Source: a virus
Direction: 5' to 3' (one strand)
DNA length: 62,080 bases
IMG/VR virus record: IMGVR_UViG_3300043568_002015
Span: 1-62,080 of that record
Shown here: in pieces, positions 1-7,107 of the stretch
Layout of the letters: each line of letters opens with the position of its first letter
Position numbering within the stretch: the first letter of the stretch is position 1
Notes under the pieces: generated by a model
Seen by the model: only the letters and a program-made list of their open reading frames with translations
The model's database searches: none
Told to the model about the DNA's origin: nothing
Position numbers and translations under genes: made by a program

Positions 1-678
1 TAGCATGGTGTAGTATGTGCCTAATCTGGCACCATATATGGCCCAAAAACCGTTGTCAACATCTGCGCCTACTGATTGCCAAATACATAAATGGTCATAA
101 TTACGATTGTTTACTCGACTTTCAAACTCAGCTAATGTGGGCTTTGCTCCACGATCCAGGCACATCTTGACCCCTTCACGAAATCCAGCTCGCCAGGCCT
201 GGAATGGAGTGGCATTGGGATAAGTGGTACTATAGCAATCATTCATGGCCCAGTAATTGGGATAGAAACAAAACTCCACGTCGTTAGCAGCATCGCCATC
301 AGTGTTCTCATGTGTACGCATGTTGTAGACAAATTCCCGGGTCCAACAACTCATACCACCGTTGCCGTACATTAGTCCGTTGACAGCATTCCGAGCCCGC
401 CAGCGAAATACACTAGACCGATTAGCATCGTCCAGGACCAACTGCAGGTTGAAGAAAGCAGCATCTGGTATATTATCACCGTCAATGAGAATAAAGCGGT
501 CTGTGTCACTAGCATCAGCAGCCGCTTTGTGCGCGGCGTCTGAACCTTTGATGCCATCCACTCTTTTAGCCCAGGGCACCATGTTTTGAATTTTGATCCA
601 AAATTCTTCTTTTTTAGGTTCATCATAAGTTAGATAAATACATGAGAGGTCAGCAACATCCACTATTTCTTTTTTCAT
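1..678 (-). CDS. Glycosyltransferase-like protein, C-terminus off window
   Basis: The reading frame runs without a stop from the ATG at 678 to the window edge, giving 226 visible residues; the C-terminus lies outside. The start MKKEIVDVADLSCIYLTYDE leads into a segment with FILIDGDN near residue 65. That is an acidic DxD-like motif after a hydrophobic strand, as in GT-A fold nucleotide-sugar transferases, where it binds metal and the sugar nucleotide. Later parts are rich in Trp and Tyr (CFYPNYWAMND, FQAWRAGF). It is last in a run of four overlapping minus-strand genes and overlaps its upstream neighbour by 29 bases, so it is probably translated as part of that operon. Acceptor and sugar cannot be told from sequence. 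It is a recurrent phage family as far as I recognise it; the exact GT family is not assigned. Confidence 0.6.
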   Translation of the reverse strand, partial: MKKEIVDVADLSCIYLTYDEPKKEEFWIKIQNMVPWAKRVDGIKGSDAAHKAAADASDTDRFILIDGDNIPDAAFFNLQLVLDDANRSSVFRWRARNAVNGLMYGNGGMSCWTREFVYNMRTHENTDGDAANDVEFCFYPNYWAMNDCYSTTYPNATPFQAWRAGFREGVKMCLDRGAKPTLAEFESRVNNRNYDHLCIWQSVGADVDNGFWAIYGARLGTYYTML

Positions 679-1036
679 AAAATTCCGTGTCTTGATATGT
701 TTCATGTGGTGCCAGTGCCACTACTGCATGTCCACGAACCACCTGCTGGCCCTGTGTGGATCGTTGTAATCTAAATTGATCCTGTATACGTGGATCCAGT
801 ACAGTTAACTGCCCGTCACGCACACGCATGAGATTGGTGTTTGACCTGTGAAATTCATCAGGATCAGACAATACAATATAATCACCCACAGGATGATCTC
901 GTTCCCACATGCCGATGATGGTGCCATCGTCTGCATTATAATACAGGCGATACTCTTTTACAGCCATTTTGGCAGCACGTACAGCATCTGCTTCAGCAAT
1001 CAACTGCCAGGCTAAATCGTAATCTGTTGAATCCAT
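650..1036 (-). CDS. Hypothetical protein in glycosyltransferase cluster
   Basis: 128 residues, starting MDSTDYDLAWQLIAEADA. I do not recognise the family. It is soluble in appearance, with no membrane segment or signal peptide. The middle (YRLYYNADDGTIIGMWERD, then GDYIVLSDPDEF) looks like a small beta-rich domain, and the tail ends in two cysteines. It overlaps the gene on each side (1012-1839 upstream, 1-678 downstream) by about 25-30 bases, so it is translationally coupled inside the glycosyltransferase-like operon. A supporting role there is a guess from position only. Confidence 0.65.
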   Translation of the reverse strand: MDSTDYDLAWQLIAEADAVRAAKMAVKEYRLYYNADDGTIIGMWERDHPVGDYIVLSDPDEFHRSNTNLMRVRDGQLTVLDPRIQDQFRLQRSTQGQQVVRGHAVVALAPHETYQDTEFYEKRNSGCC

Positions 1037-1839
1037 GTCTTATCGTGATAATGTAATGGGTGATACTGATTTATGTTATTGATACGAATCATATTACCAT
1101 CTTGTTCAGTATTAAAAACATCCGAGAATACCTGATCTTCGTCGTATCCGTTTATTGCTGGCTTCATGTGAACAAAATTTATAAAATCCAGACTGGGTGC
1201 GGTGCATTGCTCACGGCCAACTATATGTGCAGTGACCGCATATAATAAATCTGTGCTGGGAGTCTGCTCATCACAGCCTCGAAGTTGGTCTCGTATCATT
1301 GGCCAATTTTCAAATACTTGTCTTGCTGTGGTGAAAAATTGCTGTGCTTCCTGGCTAAATCTAAAATACATCAAGCCATTGTATACATCAGGCAAATGAT
1401 TGTCGTCAAATACTCGTCTGTAAGTTCTGACTGTGCTTAATTCCTGCCGATAGTTTCTACAACCAGTACTCAGGAATACATTGCGTAATCTAAATGCGTC
1501 CCACCAATGATCTATACTGCGGGTAAACAGTAAATCGCTTTCCAGCTTGATGGTTTCCTTGAATGGGGTTAGCCAAAAGACTTGCCATTCATTGGCTAAC
1601 CGCCAAGTAGAATCAGCACTATTAAAATCGTGTGTAATATCGATGATGTAATCAAATACTGATAGATGGTCTTCATTTACTTGATCTCGGGTCGCTGTAT
1701 CCACTGCCACTGCAAATTTACTATGACGTTGTGTTGCTTTTATATTTAGTGCTTGCAAATAAGCCAGATGCAGATAATCCACTTGATCAGTATTCTGAGC
1801 AAAGGTGAAATATCCCTGTTGTTCTTTATGCTGACTCAT
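1012..1839 (-). CDS. Glycosyltransferase-like protein
   Basis: 275 residues from the ATG at 1839. The open frame continues upstream, but starting at MSQHKEQQGYFTFAQNTD fits better because it gives a short 14-base overlap with the preceding gene and aligns with that gene's own N-terminus (SRGILSFAYNTDTTDY). The two genes are therefore likely paralogues. After a Rossmann-like start comes WLTPFKETIKLESDLLF, matching the DxD position of the neighbour, but the motif here reads ESD rather than DAD, so activity is less certain. The stop codon is UAG, followed three codons later by UGA. Role: probably sugar transfer to a phage or host glycan; substrate unknown. Confidence 0.6.
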   Translation of the reverse strand: MSQHKEQQGYFTFAQNTDQVDYLHLAYLQALNIKATQRHSKFAVAVDTATRDQVNEDHLSVFDYIIDITHDFNSADSTWRLANEWQVFWLTPFKETIKLESDLLFTRSIDHWWDAFRLRNVFLSTGCRNYRQELSTVRTYRRVFDDNHLPDVYNGLMYFRFSQEAQQFFTTARQVFENWPMIRDQLRGCDEQTPSTDLLYAVTAHIVGREQCTAPSLDFINFVHMKPAINGYDEDQVFSDVFNTEQDGNMIRINNINQYHPLHYHDKTWIQQITI

Positions 1840-2608
1840 GGTCCATGAACTCCTGAAATTGTTGGCTTTGCAAATAGGCTTTGCTGATGACATGCATGTT
1901 GGTCCTGGGCACGACAAATGCTCGCTCAGCATCACGTATGACAAAGTTGCCGCCCTGTGCAGTTATGCTGGTAACGGCATTGTCCACGTGTAACATCGGA
2001 CCCAACAGCGCAGGTTGTCCTGATGCAGTATACCCACTCAGGGCCATGTCGGCCATGGCAAACGCATAATCATTTCTAAAATTACGTTGTTCAACATTAA
2101 ATAGAGCTCGATAGTATCCGTAATTTTCTTGTATACGCTGTACCAATTGGAAGTATGCCTGAGCCTTGGGCGTCTTTCTAAATGCAAAAGCCGTGGCCCA
2201 GACATAGGGCAGACTATTTTTGCCCATGTCACGTGGGTATTGCTGAGTCAATCCCGTGGCATCACGCATGATTTGCCAATCCCAGAATTCCTGCTCAAAT
2301 ACGTTAATTAATGTTTTATTGAATATCAGAAAGTCTGCATCAATCACCAGTGTCTCATCGTAAGGTGTGAGATCATATGCACGATAGCGACCAGCATTGC
2401 GCCATTGCACAAACTGCCCGGTATCTGCATCGTAACGTTGATTGTCGTAGTCCTGTGGATTGTCGGTAATCAATGTATAGGGCAAACCCAATGTTCGACT
2501 GGCCAATCGCAATGTTCGTTGGGCTATGCTGACATAATCCGTGGTGTCAGTATTGTAGGCAAAGGACAGTATGCCCCTAGATTTTTCTGAGTTTACGGAG
2601 TTCAGCAT
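1826..2608 (-). CDS. Glycosyltransferase-like protein with DAD motif
   Basis: 260 residues. The N-terminal strand ILSFAYNTDTTDYVSIAQRT is followed by YDLTPYDETLVIDADFLIF around residues 80-100, a textbook position for the metal-binding DxD of GT-A enzymes such as GT8. The remainder (YPRDMGKNSLPYVWATAFAF, then FRNDYAFAMADMAL) resembles the acceptor side of such enzymes. It overlaps 2577-2924 upstream by 32 bases and 1012-1839 downstream by 14 bases. No clear ribosome binding site precedes the start, so translation is probably coupled to the gene above. The catalytic family is inferred from fold-level motifs only; the acceptor is unknown. Confidence 0.62.
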   Translation of the reverse strand: MLNSVNSEKSRGILSFAYNTDTTDYVSIAQRTLRLASRTLGLPYTLITDNPQDYDNQRYDADTGQFVQWRNAGRYRAYDLTPYDETLVIDADFLIFNKTLINVFEQEFWDWQIMRDATGLTQQYPRDMGKNSLPYVWATAFAFRKTPKAQAYFQLVQRIQENYGYYRALFNVEQRNFRNDYAFAMADMALSGYTASGQPALLGPMLHVDNAVTSITAQGGNFVIRDAERAFVVPRTNMHVISKAYLQSQQFQEFMDHESA

Positions 2609-2924
2609 GTTGTTGGTGCCAGGTATTCATCACTCTTTGATAGTGTTCACAAGCAATACGGTAAAATTCTGCACAATTTTCGATATGTATGGGATTGTCG
2701 TACGTATCTTCCATATACATACTTTCGCCTCCGCCCCAGGGCCATACATCGTCTGCATTACGCCAGGCATGTACGAAGGATATCAATTCTGGTGTGGCCT
2801 TAAACAAACCACCAGCATGTGTGAAGTGTAGATCTGTCTGGATCTTTTCCCGCAGGAATGTTTTGTTAAGTTCATAGTTGGTGGCTTGCTTTAATTGCTC
2901 AACAATTTCTGGTATGTCGCTCAT
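2577..2924 (-). CDS. Hypothetical protein, first gene of the glycosyltransferase operon
   Basis: 115 residues, MSDIPEIVEQLKQATNYELN at the start. Mostly helical in appearance with a central FTHAGGLFKATPELISFV and an aromatic loop VWPWGGGESMYMEDTYDNP. I do not recognise it with certainty; similar small proteins occur in T4-like phages of aquatic bacteria. A GAGAAT sequence just upstream may serve as ribosome binding site. The gene sits just after the terminator at 2938-2972, so it heads the left-end operon and needs its own promoter, which I could not identify, or transcriptional readthrough. The stop is UAG with a UGA nine sense codons later. Confidence 0.6.
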   Translation of the reverse strand: MSDIPEIVEQLKQATNYELNKTFLREKIQTDLHFTHAGGLFKATPELISFVHAWRNADDVWPWGGGESMYMEDTYDNPIHIENCAEFYRIACEHYQRVMNTWHQQHAELRKLRKI

Positions 2925-2937
2925 AGTATTCTCGTAT

Positions 2938-2972
2938 AAAAAAAGGCATAGTAGATTTTACACTACTATGCC
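2938..2972 (-). terminator. Rho-independent terminator after fibre gene
   Basis: A perfect 10-bp inverted repeat (GGCATAGTAG at 2945-2954, CTACTATGCC at 2963-2972) with an 8-base loop is followed, on the minus strand, by seven U residues (the A run at 2938-2944). It lies about 20 bases beyond the stop of the gene at 2994-3947 and separates the fibre block from the glycosyltransferase-like operon. Confidence 0.88.
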
Positions 2973-2993
2973 CGAGCTGTCAACTATATTGGA

Positions 2994-3947
2994 TTATAGT
3001 GATGATATGGTGACTGCACCCCAGGTGTTGCTTAGGTTAGTTAATTCTGGGAATGATAGATCAATTGATCTGATAACGTTGATGCCGAATTCATCATTAA
3101 CACTCAAACCACCAGCGTTGGCGCCGGATGTTGAGCTTAGGTTAATCCAGAAATCTACTTGAAGACCTTTATCATTATTGCTACCTTGTGTACCATTACA
3201 GTTTACTGTTATAGTTGCTGTATCTGTTGTATAGCTGGCAGTAGTACTAGTAACGCTGACGATGGTTACGTTACTGTTGTATGTGGTGGTATGATATCCC
3301 TTAGTGGTATCGTTGGTACCCAATGTACCACCAGAACCTGTTCTACCACCATTTGTGTTGGCTGCAAATAAAGCAATACCACCCAAATTAGTACACAATG
3401 CAATAGCAGCATTGGTTCGGGCTGAGGCACTAGCGTTTTGGGTGCCAGAAACATTTAACTTTAATCTTCCACCGGAATTAAAAAAGTAACGAGCTTGATC
3501 AGCACTGGCAAATGCAGCACGTATGCCAAAACTTCTGGCCAACGTAGCTGCTGTTGAAGTGGTGGTCCAGGCAGTAGTCTGGTTAGTTCCGGCAACTACA
3601 GCCGAGTTACTGGCAAAATTCAAACGGTTGGTATAACCAGTGGTAATGCTTGTTGAAAGAGAGCTTAAATGGTTGATTTTGTTGCCAGCAACGGTGGCAC
3701 TAATGCCTGATCCGGATCCCGCTTGGTGAGTCAATATGCTGTTCAATGTGTTGATAAGTGATGCCCATTGAGTGGCTGTTACTATTCCAGCAGCAGACAC
3801 TTGACTGACAGCAGTCTGTCCGTATCCAGCTGATCCACTTCCCACTGACCAAACTGTATTAATTCGGTTGGTTGTACTGCTGGGACTAGTGCCTACAAAT
3901 GTGTTGTAGTCTGCGGCATCGATAATTCCGCCTTGTGAGTATGACAT
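2994..3947 (-). CDS. Virion structural or fibre-like protein
   Basis: 317 residues, strongly enriched in Ser, Thr, Asn, Gly and Ala, as expected of extended beta-rich phage fibre proteins. The N-terminus MSYSQGGIIDAADYNTFVG followed by a helical stretch with IVTATQWASLINTLNSIL is a pattern seen in virion proteins of T4-like aquatic phages. The centre carries LARSFGIRAAFASADQARYF with FNSGGRLKLNVSG, and the C-terminus ends in NEFGINVIRSIDLSFPEL-type strands. It is last in the minus-strand fibre block and is followed by a strong terminator. Exact location on the virion is not determined; tail fibre tip or tail decoration are both possible. Confidence 0.6.
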   Translation of the reverse strand: MSYSQGGIIDAADYNTFVGTSPSSTTNRINTVWSVGSGSAGYGQTAVSQVSAAGIVTATQWASLINTLNSILTHQAGSGSGISATVAGNKINHLSSLSTSITTGYTNRLNFASNSAVVAGTNQTTAWTTTSTAATLARSFGIRAAFASADQARYFFNSGGRLKLNVSGTQNASASARTNAAIALCTNLGGIALFAANTNGGRTGSGGTLGTNDTTKGYHTTTYNSNVTIVSVTSTTASYTTDTATITVNCNGTQGSNNDKGLQVDFWINLSSTSGANAGGLSVNDEFGINVIRSIDLSFPELTNLSNTWGAVTISSL

Positions 3948-3961
3948 TTACTGTGTATCCT

Positions 3962-5635
3962 TTACGAATTTAGTTTGACCACGGCTTCGATTTCTCCGAC
4001 GCCGTCGTCTAATTTATCTTCCAATGCTCGACCAATGACGTTCCATGTGGTGATTTCGCTACGTGAACCTGCACGAGCAATACCATTACCAGCACTGACC
4101 AGACGGTCACCTTTGCGGATTTGACCAGTTACTTTAACTGGTACTCGACCTTGTACTGCAATTGGGGGATGTGTTTGGTTGTTACCAGCACCGGAGTTCA
4201 TTAAATAAGCTGCTCTAGTACTTATGACTCCGAACACCTTCTCACTTAATTCTTCTACAGCAGCAGTAATTTCGGCAGATCCGCCCAATTCAACTACTGT
4301 TCCTGGACTGTACTCCCCATCTGCCTCAAATCTTTCAGCCAAGTCAGCATATTGCGCTTGTATGGCCGTACCATATATATTATTCCAATATGCAGTGGGA
4401 CTGCCCAAATTAAATGTCAGATTGGCTGATGGAGTGATGTTACTGGCGATACCGATAAAGGAGGTAGCTAGTATGGTGGACGTATAGTTGACCCCATTGG
4501 CCCAAAAAAGACCACTTGTTGTTACAATATTTCCCAGAGTTGCTGCACCAGTCACTGCCAGTGTACTGCTTAATGTAGCTGCACCAGTCACTGCCAGTGT
4601 GCTGCTCAATGTTGCTGCACCAGTTACTGCCAGTGTGCTGCTCAATGTTGCTGCACCAGTTACTGCCAGTGTGCTGCTCAAAGTGGTTGCACCAGTTACT
4701 GTTGCTGTTCCACCGACGGTGATATTGCCCAATGCATTGACATTACGAACATACAATTGATTCCAATACGAAGTAGTGCTACCTAAATTTTGAGTACCAT
4801 TGGCTGTGGGGCTAATGTTGCTGGAAACATTGGATATAGTCACAGGATTAGCTGTTGGGAAGTTGACATTTCCATTGAATGTCACGTCACCCGTGGCGCC
4901 AGATACGTACAGTACGCTGCGAGGAGTTCCACCCACATTGGCTGTTACATTGAATCCGTAGTTTGTTGTCAGTGCGGTAATTTGCACGTTGCCTGAGCTG
5001 ACACCAACTGTCATATTTGGTGTGGAAATTGCAGTGGGTTCAGCCGTGCTGGTGAAGTTCAGGCCAGGATTGACTTTGGTAATACCACTGCTGGGATATG
5101 TAAATGCTGGAGTAAATACTGTGGCATCTGTACTGAAAATTGCAGCCAATTTGTTGTTGACAATTACGTTGCCCACCGTGTGTGATGCTGACGATGTATC
5201 AGTTGCTGCATTTCCTTGGAAATCAGTAGTAGCTGCACCAATGGGAGTCTGTGGTCCAACTAATGTCCATGCACTGCCAGTGTACCCACGCAATTGGCCG
5301 TTTATAGTATCCCACCATAAATCACCAGCTGTGGGTGCCGCTGACGGGGCTGTTGCGCTGGGAACGGCATGTGAAAATACCTTCCAAGCTGTTCCCTGAT
5401 ATACAGCCAATTGTTTGTTTGTACTGTCCCACCACAATTGTCCTTGCAATGGTACGCTGGGAGCCGTGCTGCTGCTGAAACTCTCCATTATTTTAATGAA
5501 GTTCTCGTTAATGGCTTCGCCATAACTGGTGGCGTTCTTGCCCACCAATGTCAGATTAGTAGTTGAAGTGTCAGTGGTTCCATCTGCTAGAACAGTAAGC
5601 AGATCGCCATTTGTTTTGTTTAGGGTATACGCCAT
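3962..5635 (-). CDS. Tail fibre protein with paralogous N- and C-terminal domains
   Basis: 557 residues. Residues 1-90 (MAYTLNKTNGDLLTVLADGT, then GQLWWDSTNKQLAVY) form a module shared with the fibre at 8341-9621. A second WWDTINGQLRGYTG unit follows. The middle is Thr/Asn/Val-rich and contains a run of 12-residue repeats (GAATLSSTLAVT). The C-terminal ~140 residues (from YADLAERFEADGEYSPGTVV to the end) match the end of the fibre at 10333-11766; the motif pattern resembles self-cleaving or chaperone ends of phage fibres such as Peptidase_G2, but I see no proof of cleavage. A late-promoter-like octamer lies 27 bases upstream. Likely a trimeric receptor-binding fibre. Confidence 0.72.
   Translation of the reverse strand: MAYTLNKTNGDLLTVLADGTTDTSTTNLTLVGKNATSYGEAINENFIKIMESFSSSTAPSVPLQGQLWWDSTNKQLAVYQGTAWKVFSHAVPSATAPSAAPTAGDLWWDTINGQLRGYTGSAWTLVGPQTPIGAATTDFQGNAATDTSSASHTVGNVIVNNKLAAIFSTDATVFTPAFTYPSSGITKVNPGLNFTSTAEPTAISTPNMTVGVSSGNVQITALTTNYGFNVTANVGGTPRSVLYVSGATGDVTFNGNVNFPTANPVTISNVSSNISPTANGTQNLGSTTSYWNQLYVRNVNALGNITVGGTATVTGATTLSSTLAVTGAATLSSTLAVTGAATLSSTLAVTGAATLSSTLAVTGAATLGNIVTTSGLFWANGVNYTSTILATSFIGIASNITPSANLTFNLGSPTAYWNNIYGTAIQAQYADLAERFEADGEYSPGTVVELGGSAEITAAVEELSEKVFGVISTRAAYLMNSGAGNNQTHPPIAVQGRVPVKVTGQIRKGDRLVSAGNGIARAGSRSEITTWNVIGRALEDKLDDGVGEIEAVVKLNS
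4539..4700 (-). repeat. 36-bp tandem repeats coding 12-residue fibre repeat
   Basis: Four nearly identical 36-base units (4539-4574, 4575-4610, 4611-4646, 4647-4682) plus a partial fifth, all in frame in the fibre gene, coding LSSTLAVTGAAT-type units. Units 3 and 4 differ only in their last base on the plus strand, which suggests recent slippage or recombination. Confidence 0.9.
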
Positions 5636-5661
5636 AAATCATTAATCCTGGTTAATATGCT

Positions 5662-5669
5662 TATTTATT
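5662..5669 (-). promoter_or_regulatory. Late-type promoter octamer AATAAATA
   Basis: On the minus strand the octamer reads AATAAATA, one base from the T4 late -10 element TATAAATA. It ends 27 bases upstream of the fibre gene starting at 5635, in a 60-base gap without other function. Confidence 0.5.
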
Positions 5670-5698
5670 GTTTTCTGACACTTTATCATCTGGGCACT

Positions 5699-6061
5699 TT
5701 AATATGCACTGGTCAGGTTTATCACACCGGGTTGATAGAAAACATGGGTAATTGTGCCAATTAGGGGATTTCTGGTCAGATCAAATGGATCAGGCGGGCG
5801 GTATGTTATTTCCCCCTCATTGAATAGGATTCCAAACATATCATCATAAGTGATGCTCACATACCCGTTACCATAACTGCCGCCGGTGGTCACCACTGGT
5901 GGAGATGCAAGATACCCTGTCGGCAGTACGTCGGTACCATCAGATCCAGTTACGCCATTGTAGTCTCCATCACCGTAGCTACCACCGACCCCATCTGGGC
6001 CACCACCGCCACCACCACCACCGCCATCTGCTGGGTGATTACCGCCTGCTGTTCCTGCCAT
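5699..6061 (-). CDS. Small glycine-rich virion protein
   Basis: 120 residues. After MAGTAGGNHPADG comes an unbroken run of nine glycines and then GPDGVGGSYGDGDYNGVTGS, followed by a non-repetitive C-terminal half (YVSITYDDMFGILFNEGEIT, then DPFDLTRNPLIGTITHVFYQ). Glycine runs of this kind form polyglycine-II helices in distal phage adhesins such as the S16 gp38 protein, so a fibre tip or adhesin accessory role is reasonable. It lies between the fibre gene and the oxygenase gene, with its ATG touching the oxygenase stop. Family not recognised. Confidence 0.55.
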   Translation of the reverse strand: MAGTAGGNHPADGGGGGGGGGPDGVGGSYGDGDYNGVTGSDGTDVLPTGYLASPPVVTTGGSYGNGYVSITYDDMFGILFNEGEITYRPPDPFDLTRNPLIGTITHVFYQPGVINLTSAY

Positions 6062-7104
6062 TATTGTTCTCCTTCAATTTTTAAAAATGTCTTAATATTG
6101 GGGAATGGACCCAGTGCATTTTGGTCATGTAAATTTGCTGCCTCTATCGCACACAGACTATTTAACTGTTTTTGCGTTAAAATTCTCTCTTCGCCGCCAG
6201 CCAGTTGCACGATTGTATTTTTTTTAAGCAGTGCTGTTTCTAGTGTCTGCGGTCGATGCATTTGCCCAAATAATTCAACCAATTCAGTTGCTTCTTCTCC
6301 GATGTATGACACCACACGACTGCGTTCTGATTTCATTATAGTTTTATATTGGAACACGTTGGTGCCAAATATACTATGGAATGCACCGGCTTGGCATACT
6401 GCTGTGTCGTAGTTCTGTAGTTTCAACAGGTCGTATACCCGCAATAAATGTTCCATGAGATTGCCATTTTGGTGGCGAGTTTTAGTTGTACCCAGTTCCT
6501 GCAACGCTGTCTGGATGTTGTCTCTGACTCTGTCTAAATTTATCGGACAAAACTTGAACATCAATGTTATTCTCAATGCTGGACATATTCTGGTCACACC
6601 CTTGGCCACATGAAATTGATTCCCTGGAAAAATTATTCCATGATTAAATTTGGGTATCTCTGCATGTATTATGTCCTGTCCGGCATATATCATGGTTTCA
6701 CCGCCCCACTCTCGTCGCCATTCCTTATTAAGGTACATCACCATTGTACGATCATCTGGTCTGCTGGAATCAGTATGCGGGTATCCTTCGACTCCATATG
6801 TGTGGGCATTGACATAGCACCTGAGTAATTTAACTTCAGGAAAGTACTGAGCACTTATATGATTCCATGCCGATGATATTGGTTCTGGTAACCGATTGGA
6901 CACATCCAGACTGTTTATTATGCCTTCCCTACCTTCCCCAGTAAAGTCTTTATTCCAATGTGGGTATCCCATGCCTTTGTTGGATACCCACCCGTAATGC
7001 CAATGGTGTCCATTGGCATAATCAGCCACATCGTTTGCCAATTTTTCTGGCAAACATGTTTTGATTTTTTGGATATTTTCTGTATTCAAAGTTTGGCTTG
7101 ACAT
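6061..7104 (-). CDS. 2-oxoglutarate/Fe(II) oxygenase (prolyl 4-hydroxylase-like) fused to a C-terminal His-rich domain
   Basis: 347 residues. Residues about 85-190 contain the full Fe(II)/2-oxoglutarate signature: H110 and D112 (YPHTDSS), distal H165 (GNQFHVAKGVTR) and R178 (ALRITLMFKF), 13 residues after H165, as in prolyl 4-hydroxylases. The enzyme would hydroxylate a protein side chain using O2 and 2-oxoglutarate, releasing succinate and CO2. From about residue 205 a second domain starts with H211, H219 (LMEHLLRVYDLL) and H243 (AGAFHSIFGT), which resembles the HD-like DUF6817 family; that assignment is from memory of the motif. Four bases separate it from the upstream Hint adhesin gene, which has a long proline-rich stalk: an obvious candidate substrate. 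It is an enzyme gene inside a structural operon. Confidence 0.8.
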   Translation of the reverse strand: MSSQTLNTENIQKIKTCLPEKLANDVADYANGHHWHYGWVSNKGMGYPHWNKDFTGEGREGIINSLDVSNRLPEPISSAWNHISAQYFPEVKLLRCYVNAHTYGVEGYPHTDSSRPDDRTMVMYLNKEWRREWGGETMIYAGQDIIHAEIPKFNHGIIFPGNQFHVAKGVTRICPALRITLMFKFCPINLDRVRDNIQTALQELGTTKTRHQNGNLMEHLLRVYDLLKLQNYDTAVCQAGAFHSIFGTNVFQYKTIMKSERSRVVSYIGEEATELVELFGQMHRPQTLETALLKKNTIVQLAGGEERILTQKQLNSLCAIEAANLHDQNALGPFPNIKTFLKIEGEQ

Positions 7105-7107
7105 GAA

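Noticed and set aside
1881-3489. Plus-strand frames over the left-end genes
   Set aside because: They oppose genes with recognisable motifs and have no supporting signals.
4539-4700. Evenly spaced repeats that could suggest a CRISPR array
   Set aside because: The repeats are direct, without spacers, in frame and inside a fibre gene; they code for a 12-residue protein repeat.
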